A stretch of 56,286 nucleotides of DNA from Paracoccaceae bacterium (GCA_021775315.1 JAJFIC010000033.1:1-56286); one strand, 5' to 3'; counted from the first letter of the stretch, positions 26,509 to 36,355 are shown. Numbers and translations: made by a program. Notes: generated from the sequence alone by a model not told the origin.

Positions 26509-28013
26509 GCAAGCCGAACATTCTTATTTTCATGGTGGATCAGCTTAACGGAACCTTGTTCCCGGATGGGCCAGCAGAGTGGTTGCATGCGCCAAATCTG
26601 AAAAAGCTGGCGTCGCGATCCACCCGGTTCGTCAATACCTACACTGCGTCACCCTTATGCGCGCCGGGCCGGGCCAGTTTCATGTCGGGCTTGCTGCCAT
26701 CGCGCACCAAAGTGTTTGACAACGCGGCTGAATTTGCCAGTGACATTCCAACCTATGCGCATCATTTGCGCCGCGCTGGCTATCAGACCTGCCTGTCAGG
26801 AAAAATGCATTTTGTCGGCCCGGATCAGATGCACGGGTTTGAAGAACGCCTGACCACCGATATTTACCCTGCCGATTTTGGCTGGACGCCTGATTACCGC
26901 AAACCGGGCGAACGGATCGACTGGTGGTACCACAATATGAGCAGCGTGACCCAATCTGGTGTCGCGGAAATTTCCAACCAGATGGAATATGACGACGAGG
27001 TCGCCTATCACGCAACCCGCAAGGTATACGATCTGGCGCGCGCAAGGGATGACCGCCCATGGTGCCTGACAGTGTCATTCACCCACCCGCATGACCCCTA
27101 TGTGGCGCGGCGTAAGTATTGGGACCTGTACGAGGATTGCGACCACCTGCTGCCCGACGTTCCGGCGATGGAATATGACGACCATGACCCACATTCGCAG
27201 CGTATTTTTGACGCCAACGACTGGCGCAGTTTCAACATTACCAAGGATGATATCCGCCGCTCGCGCCGGGCCTATTTCGCCAACATCTCGTATCTGGATG
27301 ACAAAATCGGCGAAGTGATGGAAGCGTTGGAAACAACCCGGCAAGAGGCGATCATACTATTTGTGTCAGATCACGGCGATATGCTGGGCGAGCGGGGCCT
27401 GTGGTTCAAGATGTGCTTTTACGAAGGCTCTGCCCGGGTGCCGTTGATGGTCTGCGCGCCGGAAATGGCACAGGGGGCGGTGGCGGCACCGGTTTCGACA
27501 CTGGATGTCACGCCCACATTGGCTGAACTGGCGGGGGTCTCGCTGGATGAAATCGCGCCGTGGGTGGATGGTGAAAGTCTGGTGCGCTTGGCGCAAGGTG
27601 GCGAACGCAGCGCGCCGGTCCTGATGGAATACGCGGCCGAGGCGTCCTATGCACCGCTGGTTTCAATGCGCTATGGCAAATGGAAATACGTCCGCTGCAC
27701 GCTTGATCCTGACCAGCTATTTGACCTTGAGGCTGATCCGCATGAACGGGTCAATCTGGCATCGGTTGCGGCCCATGCCGGGACATTGGCGCAATTACAG
27801 GCCAAGTCCGAGGCACGTTGGGATTTGGCGGTGTTTGATGCCGCTGTGCGCGAAAGTCAGGCCCGCCGTTGGGTGGTTTATGAGGCCCTGCGCAATGGCG
27901 ATTATTATCCGTGGGACTATCAGCCGCTGCAAAAAGCCTCAGAACGCTACATGCGCAACCACTTGGATCTGAACACGCTGGAAGACAGCGCGCGCTTTCC
28001 AAGGGGGGAATGA
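26505..28013 (+). CDS. betC: Choline-sulfatase
   Basis: A 502-residue type I sulfatase that hydrolyses choline-O-sulfate to choline and sulfate. The sulfatase signature C-x-P-x-R is present as CAPGR with Cys52 (the formylglycine residue). Metal ligands are seen in the first strand (FMVDQLNG) and in VSDHGDMLGERGLW. No signal peptide, so cytosolic. The C-terminal DYQPLQKASERYMRNH tail is typical of BetC. It lies between betI and betA in a compact operon, matching the betICBA loci of rhizobia except that betB is missing. Confidence 0.93.
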   Translation: MSKPNILIFMVDQLNGTLFPDGPAEWLHAPNLKKLASRSTRFVNTYTASPLCAPGRASFMSGLLPSRTKVFDNAAEFASDIPTYAHHLRRAGYQTCLSGKMHFVGPDQMHGFEERLTTDIYPADFGWTPDYRKPGERIDWWYHNMSSVTQSGVAEISNQMEYDDEVAYHATRKVYDLARARDDRPWCLTVSFTHPHDPYVARRKYWDLYEDCDHLLPDVPAMEYDDHDPHSQRIFDANDWRSFNITKDDIRRSRRAYFANISYLDDKIGEVMEALETTRQEAIILFVSDHGDMLGERGLWFKMCFYEGSARVPLMVCAPEMAQGAVAAPVSTLDVTPTLAELAGVSLDEIAPWVDGESLVRLAQGGERSAPVLMEYAAEASYAPLVSMRYGKWKYVRCTLDPDQLFDLEADPHERVNLASVAAHAGTLAQLQAKSEARWDLAVFDAAVRESQARRWVVYEALRNGDYYPWDYQPLQKASERYMRNHLDLNTLEDSARFPRGE

Positions 28014-28084
28014 GGGTGCAGGTGCGACGCGACGCGGCTGGCCCATTCAGCAGAATATTTGTGAAACCATGAACAAGTGATGAA

Positions 28085-29749
28085 ATGATGGAAGCGGATT
28101 TTGTAATTGTTGGCGCAGGTTCTGCCGGATGTGCGATGGCTTATCGCCTGTCCGAAGATGGGCGTTATTCCGTTCTGGTGATCGAACATGGCGGCAGCGA
28201 CGCCGGGCCGTTCATCCAGATGCCAGCGGCTCTGTCATACCCGATGAATATGGGGCTTTATGACTGGGGGTACAAATCCCAGCCCGAGCCGCATTTGGCA
28301 AACCGCCGCTTGGCAACCCCGCGCGGCAAAGTGATCGGTGGGTCATCGTCGATAAACGGCATGGTTTACGTGCGTGGTCATGCGCGTGATTACGATCATT
28401 GGCAGGAAAGTGGCGCGCGCGGCTGGGGTTTTGGCGACGTGCTGCCCTATTTCAAACGCATGGAAAACTGGCATGACGGCGGCCATGGCGGTGACAGCGA
28501 ATGGCGCGGCCATGACGGGCCTTTGCACGTCACACGTGGTCCGCGAAAGAACCCGCTGTTTCAGGCTTTTGTCGATGCCGGTCAGCAGGCCGGGTATCAG
28601 GTGACCGGGGATTACAACGGTGTGCAACAAGAGGGCTTTGGCCCGATGGAGCAAACCGTCTGGCGTGGCCGTCGCTGGTCTGCCGCCAACGCGTATCTGC
28701 GACCGGCGCTCGAACGCAAAAACCTGACTTTGGTGCGGGCGTTTGCGCAAAAAGTGGTGATCGAGGACGGGCGTGCAACCGGGGTCGAAGTGTTGCGCGG
28801 GGACCGTGTTGAGGTTCTGCGCGCGCGTCGCGAAGTGGTGATCGCGGCCAGTTCCATCAACTCGCCGAAACTGTTGATGTTGTCTGGCATCGGATCGGGC
28901 GCGCATTTGGCCGAGCATGGAATTTCTGTGACCGCTGATCGCCCCGGTGTGGGCCAAAATTTGCAGGATCATCTGGAGCTTTACATCCAGATGGCCAGCC
29001 TACAGCCGATCACACTTTATAAACATTGGAACCTGATCTCCAAAGGCTTGATCGGGGCGCAATGGTTGTTCACCAAAACCGGGCTTGGCGCGTCAAACCA
29101 GTTTGAGAGCGCGGCCTTTATTCGCTCTGCCGCCGGGGTGGATTATCCGGATATCCAGTATCATTTTCTGCCCATCGCTGTTCGGTATGACGGTCAGGCC
29201 GCCCCCGAAGGCCATGGTTTTCAGGCCCATGTCGGGCCGATGCGATCCGCCTCGCGCGGGGCGGTGACCCTGGCGTCAAATGACCCAAAGGCCCCGCCCA
29301 ATATCCTGTTCAATTATATGAGCCAAGAAAGCGACTGGCGTGATTTTCGCAAAGCTATCCGTCTGACCCGCGAAATTTTTGGCCAACAGGCATTTGCAGC
29401 GTTTGCGGGTAAGGAAATCCAGCCCGGTGTCGGGCTGCAAAGCGATGACGAGCTTGACGAATTTATCCGCCAGGACGCCGAAAGTGCTTATCATCCGTGT
29501 GGCACCTGCAAAATGGGAGCGGTTGATGATCCGATGGCCGTGGTTGACCCGGAATGCCGAGTTATAGGCGTTGATGGTTTGCGAGTTGCCGACAGCTCCA
29601 TTTTTCCGCGCATCACCAACGGCAATCTGAACGCGCCGTCGATTATGGTGGGCGAAAAGGCCAGCGATCACATCCTTGGCAAAACGCCGCTGCCGCGTTC
29701 AAACGCCGAACCGTGGATACACCCCAATTGGGGTGACAGCCAACGCTAG
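28085..29749 (+). CDS. betA: Choline dehydrogenase
   Basis: A 554-residue GMC-family flavoenzyme oxidising choline to betaine aldehyde. FAD-binding [10 protein letters not shown] is at residues 11-20, the second GMC signature [19 protein letters not shown] follows, and the C-terminal active-site region reads [11 protein letters not shown] with the catalytic His. Choline dehydrogenases share this last motif. It is 71 bp downstream of betC. The aldehyde step (BetB) is not in the window and must be encoded elsewhere. Confidence 0.93.
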   Translation: MMEADFVIVGAGSAGCAMAYRLSEDGRYSVLVIEHGGSDAGPFIQMPAALSYPMNMGLYDWGYKSQPEPHLANRRLATPRGKVIGGSSSINGMVYVRGHARDYDHWQESGARGWGFGDVLPYFKRMENWHDGGHGGDSEWRGHDGPLHVTRGPRKNPLFQAFVDAGQQAGYQVTGDYNGVQQEGFGPMEQTVWRGRRWSAANAYLRPALERKNLTLVRAFAQKVVIEDGRATGVEVLRGDRVEVLRARREVVIAASSINSPKLLMLSGIGSGAHLAEHGISVTADRPGVGQNLQDHLELYIQMASLQPITLYKHWNLISKGLIGAQWLFTKTGLGASNQFESAAFIRSAAGVDYPDIQYHFLPIAVRYDGQAAPEGHGFQAHVGPMRSASRGAVTLASNDPKAPPNILFNYMSQESDWRDFRKAIRLTREIFGQQAFAAFAGKEIQPGVGLQSDDELDEFIRQDAESAYHPCGTCKMGAVDDPMAVVDPECRVIGVDGLRVADSSIFPRITNGNLNAPSIMVGEKASDHILGKTPLPRSNAEPWIHPNWGDSQR

Positions 29750-29789
29750 AGCGTCTTGATAATGTCGTTTCAAATGTTAGGTCTGAACC

Positions 29790-30350
29790 ATGGATATTCA
29801 ATTAACCAGAACCGGGTTGCCGGAACATTTGCGGGTTCTCGCCGATAAATATCCGCGTGGTGAATGGGAATCACACGGAAATTTCGATGAATTGACCCGG
29901 TTCTGGCTGGACCGGCATCTGATGTTTCGCGACGTGTTGGCGCGATTGACTGACGACGTTCAGGCGCATCTGGGCAAATCGGTCGAGGCATCGGTATTTG
30001 CCAGCCGATCCGCGCGCCTTACCGGGTTTTTTCTTAATCAGCTACACCATCACCATCAAATCGAAGACCAGCATTACTTTCCTTTGCTGTCGGGTTTTGA
30101 CGAAAGACTGGCCCCAGGGTTTGAACTGCTTGAATCCGATCATAAAGAGCTTGACCAGAATATCCACGCACTGGCCGATACAACGAACGCAATGCTGCGG
30201 GCTTTGCAGGAAGGGCAAGCATCTGATGATGCGGCGAAGGTGCATGATTTGCTGATCGGCTTTCATGGTTTCATGGACCGCCACCTAAGCGACGAAGAAG
30301 ACCTGGTCGTGCCGACAATACTGGAATACGGCCCGCCGGATATTGGTTGA
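29790..30350 (+). CDS. Hemerythrin-like cation-binding protein
   Basis: A 186-residue four-helix protein with the HHE pattern of diiron hemerythrins: WLDRHLMFRD, LHHHHQIEDQHYFP, LESDHKELDQ and FHGFMDRHLSDEEDLV provide the spaced His/Glu/Asp ligands. Relatives sense or buffer O2, NO or iron. It lies immediately ahead of an FNR-type box and a DUF465 protein, hinting at an oxygen- or NO-related role. Soluble, no signal. Confidence 0.85.
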   Translation: MDIQLTRTGLPEHLRVLADKYPRGEWESHGNFDELTRFWLDRHLMFRDVLARLTDDVQAHLGKSVEASVFASRSARLTGFFLNQLHHHHQIEDQHYFPLLSGFDERLAPGFELLESDHKELDQNIHALADTTNAMLRALQEGQASDDAAKVHDLLIGFHGFMDRHLSDEEDLVVPTILEYGPPDIG

Positions 30351-30361
30351 CCGCAAAGGTT

Positions 30362-30375
30362 TTGACCTAAATCAA
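30362..30375 (+). promoter_or_regulatory. FNR/FnrL-type binding site
   Basis: TTGAC-CTAA-ATCAA matches the FNR consensus TTGAT-N4-ATCAA at nine of ten informative positions. It is centred about 66 bp before the DUF465 start. A position near -41 from the transcript start would activate the downstream gene under low oxygen. Confidence 0.6.
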
Positions 30376-30434
30376 GGCAAGGCTGACGGCGCTGATCCAA
30401 CCTTGAGAACAAAGTGTTAACAGGAGAATCACAC

Positions 30435-30674
30435 ATGTCCCACACCCCGCACGAACTGGCCGAAGAATTTCCGGATTACGTTGAAGCCATGTCAGAAAAA
30501 AAGGTCAGCGACTCGCGTTTCGCCCGCTTGTTTGACGAATACCATGAAGTTAACCGCGCCATTCACCGGGCCGAAACGAATGTCGAGCCGACCGATGATT
30601 TCAACGAAGTTGAGATGCGGAAAAAAAGGATGAGCCTGAAGGACGAACTGTGGGGGATTTTATCCGCCGCCTAG
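30435..30674 (+). CDS. YdcH-family (DUF465) protein
   Basis: A 79-residue charged helical protein. The DUF465 signature is visible as SRFARLFDEYHEVNRAIHRAE and RMSLKDELWGIL, predicted to form a helical hairpin. Start at 30435 with GGAGAA nine bases upstream; an earlier ATG at 30414 has no ribosome site. Preceded by an FNR-type box and the hemerythrin-like gene. Molecular role of the family is unknown. Confidence 0.82.
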   Translation: MSHTPHELAEEFPDYVEAMSEKKVSDSRFARLFDEYHEVNRAIHRAETNVEPTDDFNEVEMRKKRMSLKDELWGILSAA

Positions 30675-30756
30675 AGCGCAACGCTCGCCACTATATTGGA
30701 AAGGCCCCGGTGTTAGTGCATTCGGGGTCTTTGCCATTGGCCGACCCGCCAAGGCT

Positions 30757-32160
30757 TTAACCGATCCCATAGGGCAGGATGCCCCGGTCATTGTGGTCAA
30801 CCCGGATTGAACGTTGCAGCGGCGGCACCGAGCGTTGGTGGCAATGTTCACGCTCGCAGATGCGGCAGGAAATGCCGATAGGCTCGAACGCTTGGGCGTT
30901 GGCGGTGTCCATGTCGTCGGCATAGACCAGCTCGGTCGCGTGCTGGATTTCGCAGCCAAGGCCAATAGCGAACCGGCGCAAAGGCGCGCGAAACGAGCCG
31001 CCGGATTTTGAAACGTCACGTGCCAAACAGAAATAGCGCACGCCGTCCGGGGTTTCCGCCAATTGGCGCAGAAACCGCCCCGGTGTTTCAAACGCCTGAT
31101 GCACATTCCATAATGGACAGGCCCCGCCGAAACGGGCAAATTGCAGGCGCGTTGCTGAATGGCGTTTGGTAATTGTGCCCGCCTGATCCACGCGCACGAA
31201 AAAGAACGGAATACCTTTGGCCCCCGGTCTTTGCAGCGTCGACAAGCGATGTGCCACTTGTTCGAGCGAGGCACCAAATCGTTCCGACAATTGTTCCAGA
31301 TCGTGTCGGCAATTGCGGGCGTGGTTCAGAAACGACCGGTAGGGCAAAACGGCAGCCCCGGCAAAATAATTCGCAAGGCCAATTTTGCAGATCGCGCGGG
31401 CCTGATCGGATTGAAACCGGGCAAGGTCCAGCGTGGCCTCGAGCAGGGCGTTTTGCTCAATCAATGCGCATTGGTGGATCAGTTGAAACAATTGGGTCGC
31501 CGGGTTCACCCTTGGCGAGATTTGCAACAGGCGGCGTTTTTCATCATAGCGGCGAAGCTGGGTCAGGGGGCTGAACTCCACCGTCACGCCCAGCGTTGCA
31601 AGATGATTGGCGACGGCCTCAAGACCGTCATTGCCCTCAAGCCGCAACTTATCGGAAAAATGTTCGGCGGCGCGGTCGACGGCGTCGATGTAATTGTCAC
31701 AATAGTGGAAGAAATCGCGCACTTCTTCCCACGGGGACAAAGCACTTGGCTGATCGTCCCGGCCCAGCATCTCGTCCAGTGCGGCCAGCCGTTCATGGCT
31801 TTGCTTATAGGCGCGGTGCAGTTCAAGAAAAGCGCGGGTCAGGGATGGGGCGTTTGACGCCGTCAGACGCAAATCGGCCAGCGGCGGGGTCGCGTCACTG
31901 AACACTGGGTCGGCCAATGCCTCGCGCATATCCGTGACCATACGTTCCGCGTCACCGGTTGACAATTCGGTCACGTCAAATCCGAATTCATGCGCCAGCG
32001 CCAGCACCACGCCGGTCGATACCGGGCGACGGTTGTTTTCCATCTGGTTGAGATAGGGCAGGGAAACCTTCAGCTTGGCGGCGAAATCCTTTTGTGTCAG
32101 GCTAAGATTAGTCCGCGTCTCGCGCAGTTTTACCCCGGCGTAAAGTTTCTGAATGGCCAT
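30757..32160 (-). CDS. pccR: Short-chain fatty acyl-CoA regulator (PccR/ScfR type)
   Basis: A 467-residue transcription factor of the XRE-ScfR family, which senses short-chain acyl-CoA and controls propionyl-CoA carboxylase in Rhodobacter. An N-terminal Cro/CI helix-turn-helix (LTQKDFAAKLKVSLPYLNQMEN, residues about 20-42, quoted by parts) is followed by an IrrE-like ImmA/M78 peptidase fold and a C-terminal cysteine-rich domain (GISCRICEREHCHQR). Start is ATG 32160 with GGGGGG upstream; the in-frame ATG at 32223 has none. TTGC/GCAA repeats lie in its promoter. Proximity to pccBA supports the name. Confidence 0.88.
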   Translation of the reverse strand: MAIQKLYAGVKLRETRTNLSLTQKDFAAKLKVSLPYLNQMENNRRPVSTGVVLALAHEFGFDVTELSTGDAERMVTDMREALADPVFSDATPPLADLRLTASNAPSLTRAFLELHRAYKQSHERLAALDEMLGRDDQPSALSPWEEVRDFFHYCDNYIDAVDRAAEHFSDKLRLEGNDGLEAVANHLATLGVTVEFSPLTQLRRYDEKRRLLQISPRVNPATQLFQLIHQCALIEQNALLEATLDLARFQSDQARAICKIGLANYFAGAAVLPYRSFLNHARNCRHDLEQLSERFGASLEQVAHRLSTLQRPGAKGIPFFFVRVDQAGTITKRHSATRLQFARFGGACPLWNVHQAFETPGRFLRQLAETPDGVRYFCLARDVSKSGGSFRAPLRRFAIGLGCEIQHATELVYADDMDTANAQAFEPIGISCRICEREHCHQRSVPPLQRSIRVDHNDRGILPYGIG

Positions 32161-32173
32161 AACGCCCCCCTGA

Positions 32174-32220
32174 TTTGCAAGTTTGCTAGTTTTAAATCTA
32201 GGACTTGCGAATATGCAAAG
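32174..32220. promoter_or_regulatory. TTGC/GCAA repeats upstream of pccR (candidate ScfR site)
   Basis: TTTGCAAGTTTGC at 32174-32186 and CTTGCGAATATGCAAAG at 32204-32220 resemble the TTTGCAAA-type half sites reported for Rhodobacter PccR. They lie 14-60 bp upstream of the pccR start and could mediate autoregulation. Confidence 0.5.
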
Positions 32221-32231
32221 CAAGCATAGGA

Positions 32232-33467
32232 TCAGTCATGCGTTATCGGATCCAACGGCCCGGCCTTGCGCGCGACGGACATGATGTAGGTGATAACCAC
32301 GATCGCCAGAACCGTGGTTATGATCATCAGGCCTAGCAGCGGATAAGGCCCGCGTTCAGGCGTTAAAACAGCCCCGGTCAGAACCGCAAGCGAAGCACCC
32401 CCCAACAGCATGATCGCCCCACCAAGGCCCGATGCGCTGCCCGCCAATTGAGGGCGCACTGACAGCATACCGGCATTGGCGTTCGGCAAAACCATGCCGT
32501 TGCCAAGCCCGACCGTCACCATAAAGCCGAAAAAGAACATCGGGTGGGTGCCGCCAGCCAGCAATGCGATAAATGACAGGCACAGCCCGGTCAGCGTGAT
32601 AATGGCCCCGTACAGCATCATTCGGTTGATGCCGACGCGTACGGAATACCGCCCCGACAGAAAGTTCCCCAGCAGATAGCCAAGCGACACGATGCCGAAA
32701 TACAACCCCAGACCTGTTGAGCTGAGACCAAAGAAGTTGGTGCCGACAAAAGGCGCGCCGCCCAGAAAAGCAAAGAAAGAACCACTGCCGAAAGCGGCCG
32801 TTAAGGCGTAACCCCAAAACCTGCGCGAGCGGAACAATTCAGGATAGTCCCTTACCTGCGCCATGAAATTGGGTGATGGGTTAAGGTTGGTTTCCCCAAG
32901 ATCAAAATAGATGATCGCGCTAATAATCGCTCCCAACACCAGCAGCATACTGAAATTTGCCTGCCAGCCGAAAAGTGAATCCAGATAGCCACCAAGCGCC
33001 GGGGCCATCATTGGCACCAGCGACATGCCCATCGTCACATAGCCGATCATGCTGGCGGATTGTTCCGCGGGAACCATGTCGCGCACAATCGCGCGGGACA
33101 AAACCATACCGGTGGCAATCCCGGCCTGTATCATGCGAAATGTCAAAAACACCTCGACACTGCTTGCCAGCAAGCACCCGATCGTCGCCACCATGAATAT
33201 CACCAGCCCGACCAGAATAACCGGACGACGACCATACCTGTCAGACATCGGGCCGATCACCAATTGCAGGGCGCCGGTGACGCCCAGATAAAGCGAAATG
33301 GCCAATTGCATCAGCGAATAGTCTGACTCAAAATAAGCAGCCATATTCGGCAAGGATGGCAGGAAAATATTCATCGACAGCGCAGACAAGCCCGCCAGTA
33401 ACACTAGGGTCACAATATGTGGTGGGGTGTTCCGGTTCAGGAATTTGGCTTGCGGTAATTCGGACAT
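32232..33467 (-). CDS. Bcr/CflA-type MFS transporter
   Basis: A 411-residue permease with twelve predicted membrane segments of the major facilitator superfamily. The drug:H+ antiporter signature between helices 2 and 3 is GPMSDRYGRRPVI, and NIFLPSLPNMA in helix 1 is typical of the Bcr/CflA group. It lies directly upstream of pccR on the same strand. A perfect ATTGCAT palindrome precedes it. The neighbourhood hints at an organic acid or toxin substrate, but none can be deduced. Confidence 0.88.
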   Translation of the reverse strand: MSELPQAKFLNRNTPPHIVTLVLLAGLSALSMNIFLPSLPNMAAYFESDYSLMQLAISLYLGVTGALQLVIGPMSDRYGRRPVILVGLVIFMVATIGCLLASSVEVFLTFRMIQAGIATGMVLSRAIVRDMVPAEQSASMIGYVTMGMSLVPMMAPALGGYLDSLFGWQANFSMLLVLGAIISAIIYFDLGETNLNPSPNFMAQVRDYPELFRSRRFWGYALTAAFGSGSFFAFLGGAPFVGTNFFGLSSTGLGLYFGIVSLGYLLGNFLSGRYSVRVGINRMMLYGAIITLTGLCLSFIALLAGGTHPMFFFGFMVTVGLGNGMVLPNANAGMLSVRPQLAGSASGLGGAIMLLGGASLAVLTGAVLTPERGPYPLLGLMIITTVLAIVVITYIMSVARKAGPLDPITHD

Positions 33468-33501
33468 AGGAAAGAAGTATTAGGCAATTCTTTGGATGTC
33501 C

Positions 33502-33515
33502 ATTGCATATGCAAT
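33502..33515. promoter_or_regulatory. ATTGCAT palindrome upstream of MFS gene
   Basis: ATTGCATATGCAAT is a perfect 14-bp palindrome 35 bp upstream of the MFS start. It shares the TTGC...GCAA core with the sites near pccR and pccB. Confidence 0.45.
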
Positions 33516-33588
33516 AAAATAATAATCCGGTCCGAAATCAAATAAGTGCAGGCTTTTGACGCGCGGCATTGGGCTTGGTGTTAAAGGC

Positions 33589-34617
33589 TCAGGTCATCGC
33601 AGGCCAGGTATCCGTCAGGCGATACCCCTCAGGCCAAGGGTCGTCAGGGTCGCGCATGATCTGGTGCACACCGGTGATCCAGGCGCGGCCTTTCAGGCTG
33701 GGAATGATCGCGGGTTTGCCGCCGACTTGTGTCGTGCTTTTGATCTGGCAATCAAACCGGCCGCCAATGATCGAGCGTCCGATATACCGCTCGCCTTGTT
33801 TGATCTGGCCGCGCGCCGCCATAACCGCCAACCGGGCCGAGCATCCGGTTCCACAAGGCGAGCGGTCGATTTTTCCGGGATCGACGACAACCGCGCTTAA
33901 CCCGGATTTGGTGCCGCCTTCATCAAGGACAGGCGCTGTGAACTGGCAGAACGAAATGTGGTTCCAGGGTTTTGTGGGATGGGAAAAGCCGATTTGTTCG
34001 TTGGCGGCCTTGGTTATCTTTGCGCCCATCTGCGCAATGTCGCGGGCCTGATCCGGCGTGATTTGCATACCAACGTCATTGACCGACACCAAAACGAAAC
34101 TGTCGCCGCCAAAGGCCGTGTCGACGGTCAGGGTCGGCAGGCCCTCGACCTCAAGCGTCGCGCCCAATTGATCCGCGAATGAGGCAACATTGGTGATCTC
34201 AACCGCGTGCGCTTTGCCTTGGGCGCAATCGGCGCGGACTTGCACGGGTCCAGCCGCAGATTCCAATGTGAATTCGGTGATCGGTTCCTGCATCTCGATC
34301 ATGCCGCTATCCAGCAGAACCGTGGCCACGCACATAGAATTTGACCCTGACATGGGCGGCGTGTGTTCGGGTTCCATGGTCAGAAAGCCAAACCGGGCAT
34401 CGGCGTCTATCGCGGGCACCACAAGGTTGACGTGGGTGAACACACCGCCACGAGGCTCGTTCAGAATGAGGTTGCGCAGCTTGGCATCGCTGTGCAGAAA
34501 ATCGCGCTGGTCCCACAGGCTGTTGCCCGGAGGTGGGGCAACCCCGCCGATGATGACATTGCCAACCTCGCCCTCGGCATGGGCGGAGATCATGTGGATA
34601 ATCCTGTCAGAACGCAT
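33589..34617 (-). CDS. Proline racemase-family enzyme (Ser/Cys active-site type)
   Basis: A 342-residue member of the proline racemase superfamily, which includes proline racemase, 4-hydroxyproline 2-epimerase and trans-3-hydroxyproline dehydratase. The two active-site loops are clear: PPMSGSNSMC, where the first acid/base Cys is Ser90, and DRSPCGTGCSA, with Cys255. Cys/Cys members are racemases or epimerases and Cys/Thr members dehydratases; the Ser/Cys type has a less certain activity. It is divergent from pccB. A hydroxyproline-related role is inferred from family only. Confidence 0.85.
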   Translation of the reverse strand: MRSDRIIHMISAHAEGEVGNVIIGGVAPPPGNSLWDQRDFLHSDAKLRNLILNEPRGGVFTHVNLVVPAIDADARFGFLTMEPEHTPPMSGSNSMCVATVLLDSGMIEMQEPITEFTLESAAGPVQVRADCAQGKAHAVEITNVASFADQLGATLEVEGLPTLTVDTAFGGDSFVLVSVNDVGMQITPDQARDIAQMGAKITKAANEQIGFSHPTKPWNHISFCQFTAPVLDEGGTKSGLSAVVVDPGKIDRSPCGTGCSARLAVMAARGQIKQGERYIGRSIIGGRFDCQIKSTTQVGGKPAIIPSLKGRAWITGVHQIMRDPDDPWPEGYRLTDTWPAMT

Positions 34618-34629
34618 GCGAATCCCAGC

Positions 34630-34747
34630 TTTGCAAATGTTTCAAGCGACCATGCGTTCAAGCTGCTGACAGGGCAAGAAGCTTCACGAGAGTTTGCAAA
34701 TTTGCAATTTGCGATAACCACAAGCTAAGATATTAGCAAATATGCTA
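34630..34747. promoter_or_regulatory. TTTGCAAA-type sites in the racemase/pccB divergent region
   Basis: TTTGCAAA occurs perfectly at 34630-34637 and 34693-34700, the latter extended as TTTGCAAATTTGCAATTTGC through 34712. TAGCAAATATGCTA at 34734-34747 is a near-palindrome. These lie between the divergent racemase and pccB starts and resemble the reported PccR motif (paired TTTGCAAA). The exact spacing differs from that motif. Confidence 0.55.
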
Positions 34748-34822
34748 TATTTCCCTATCATTGCTCGGGGCTTGTCGGTAAATTCGCCAAAGAAAATTGA
34801 CTTTTTGAAAGAGGTGCGTGCG

Positions 34823-36355
34823 ATGAAGGATATCCTGCAGGAACTGGAAGCCCGGCGCGACGAGGCGCAACTGGGTGGTGGCCAACGACGGATTGACACG
34901 CAGCACGCCAAAGGCAAACTGACCGCCCGCGAGCGGGTCGAGGTGCTGCTTGACGAAGGCTCGTTTGAAGAGTTCGACATGTTCAAAGCCCATCGCTGCA
35001 CAGAATTCGGCATGGAACAAGTGCGCTATCCCGGCGACGGCGTCATCACTGGTTGGGGCACGATCAACGGCCGCATGGTCTATGTGTTTTCGCAGGATTT
35101 CACGGTCTTCGGCGGGTCACTGTCAGAAACCCATGCAGAAAAGATTTGCAAGATCATGGACATGGCGATGAAAAACGGCGCGCCCGTGATCGGTTTGAAC
35201 GATTCAGGTGGTGCGCGCATTCAGGAAGGCGTGGCCAGCCTTGCCGGTTATGCCGACGTTTTTCAGAAAAACATAATGGCGTCCGGCGTGGTGCCGCAGA
35301 TCAGCGTCATCATGGGCCCTTGTGCTGGTGGTGCGGTTTATTCCCCGGCGATGACTGATTTCATTTATATGATCAAAGACAGCTCTTACATGTTTGTGAC
35401 GGGCCCTGACGTGGTCAAGACCGTGACCAACGAAGTTGTCACTGCCGAAGAACTGGGTGGTGCGAAAACCCACACATCGAAATCCTCGGTCGCGGATGGG
35501 GCGTTTGAAAACGACGTTGAGGCGCTGAGCGAAATTCGACGTCTGTTTGATTTCCTGCCGCTAAACAACAAACAAAAAGCACCGGTACGACCGTTCTACG
35601 ATAGTCAGGAACGGATTGAGAGATCGTTGGATTCGCTGATCCCGGAAAACCCCAACCAACCTTACGATATGAAAGAACTGGTCGGCAAAGTCGCGGACGA
35701 AGGGGACTTCTTTGAAACGCAGGCTGATTTTGCTGGCAATATCCTGACCGGATTTATTCGCATTGAAGGCGCGACAGTGGGTGTGGTGGCGAACCAGCCT
35801 TTGGTGCTGGCGGGCTGTCTGGACATTGACGCCAGCCGCAAGGCCGCGCGGTTCGTACGCTTTTGCGACGCGTTTGAAATTCCTATTCTGACGCTGGTTG
35901 ACGTGCCGGGCTTTCTGCCGGGAACCTCGCAGGAATATGGCGGGGTTATCAAACACGGCGCCAAGCTGTTGTTCGCATACGGTGAAGCGACGGTGCCAAA
36001 AGTTACGGTGATCACGCGCAAAGCTTATGGGGGCGCCTATGACGTTATGGCGTCCAAACATCTGCGCGGCGATTTCAACTATGCCTGGCCGACTGCGCAA
36101 ATCGCGGTGATGGGGGCCAAAGGCGCTGTTGAAATCCTTTACCGCTCGGAACTGGCTGACACTGACAAGATCGCGCAACGCACCGCGGATTACGAGGACA
36201 GGTTCGCCAATCCGTTCGTGGCCGCGGAAAAGGGGTTCATTGACGATGTGATCATGCCGCATTCGACCCGCAAACGGGTGGCGCGGGCGTTTGCCGCGCT
36301 CAGAAACAAAGAGTTGAGCAATCCGTGGAAAAAACACGACAACATTCCGTTGTGA
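34823..36355 (+). CDS. pccB: Propionyl-CoA carboxylase, beta (carboxyltransferase) subunit
   Basis: A 510-residue carboxyltransferase that moves CO2 from carboxybiotin to propionyl-CoA, giving methylmalonyl-CoA. Two crotonase-like halves are visible: [13 protein letters not shown] with the N-half oxyanion loop ([13 protein letters not shown]), and [12 protein letters not shown] ... [21 protein letters not shown] in the C-half with [15 protein letters not shown]. Start is ATG 34823 after GAAAGAGG. It pairs with pccA 2 kb downstream; four small genes lie between them, as in related genomes. Confidence 0.95.
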   Translation: MKDILQELEARRDEAQLGGGQRRIDTQHAKGKLTARERVEVLLDEGSFEEFDMFKAHRCTEFGMEQVRYPGDGVITGWGTINGRMVYVFSQDFTVFGGSLSETHAEKICKIMDMAMKNGAPVIGLNDSGGARIQEGVASLAGYADVFQKNIMASGVVPQISVIMGPCAGGAVYSPAMTDFIYMIKDSSYMFVTGPDVVKTVTNEVVTAEELGGAKTHTSKSSVADGAFENDVEALSEIRRLFDFLPLNNKQKAPVRPFYDSQERIERSLDSLIPENPNQPYDMKELVGKVADEGDFFETQADFAGNILTGFIRIEGATVGVVANQPLVLAGCLDIDASRKAARFVRFCDAFEIPILTLVDVPGFLPGTSQEYGGVIKHGAKLLFAYGEATVPKVTVITRKAYGGAYDVMASKHLRGDFNYAWPTAQIAVMGAKGAVEILYRSELADTDKIAQRTADYEDRFANPFVAAEKGFIDDVIMPHSTRKRVARAFAALRNKELSNPWKKHDNIPL

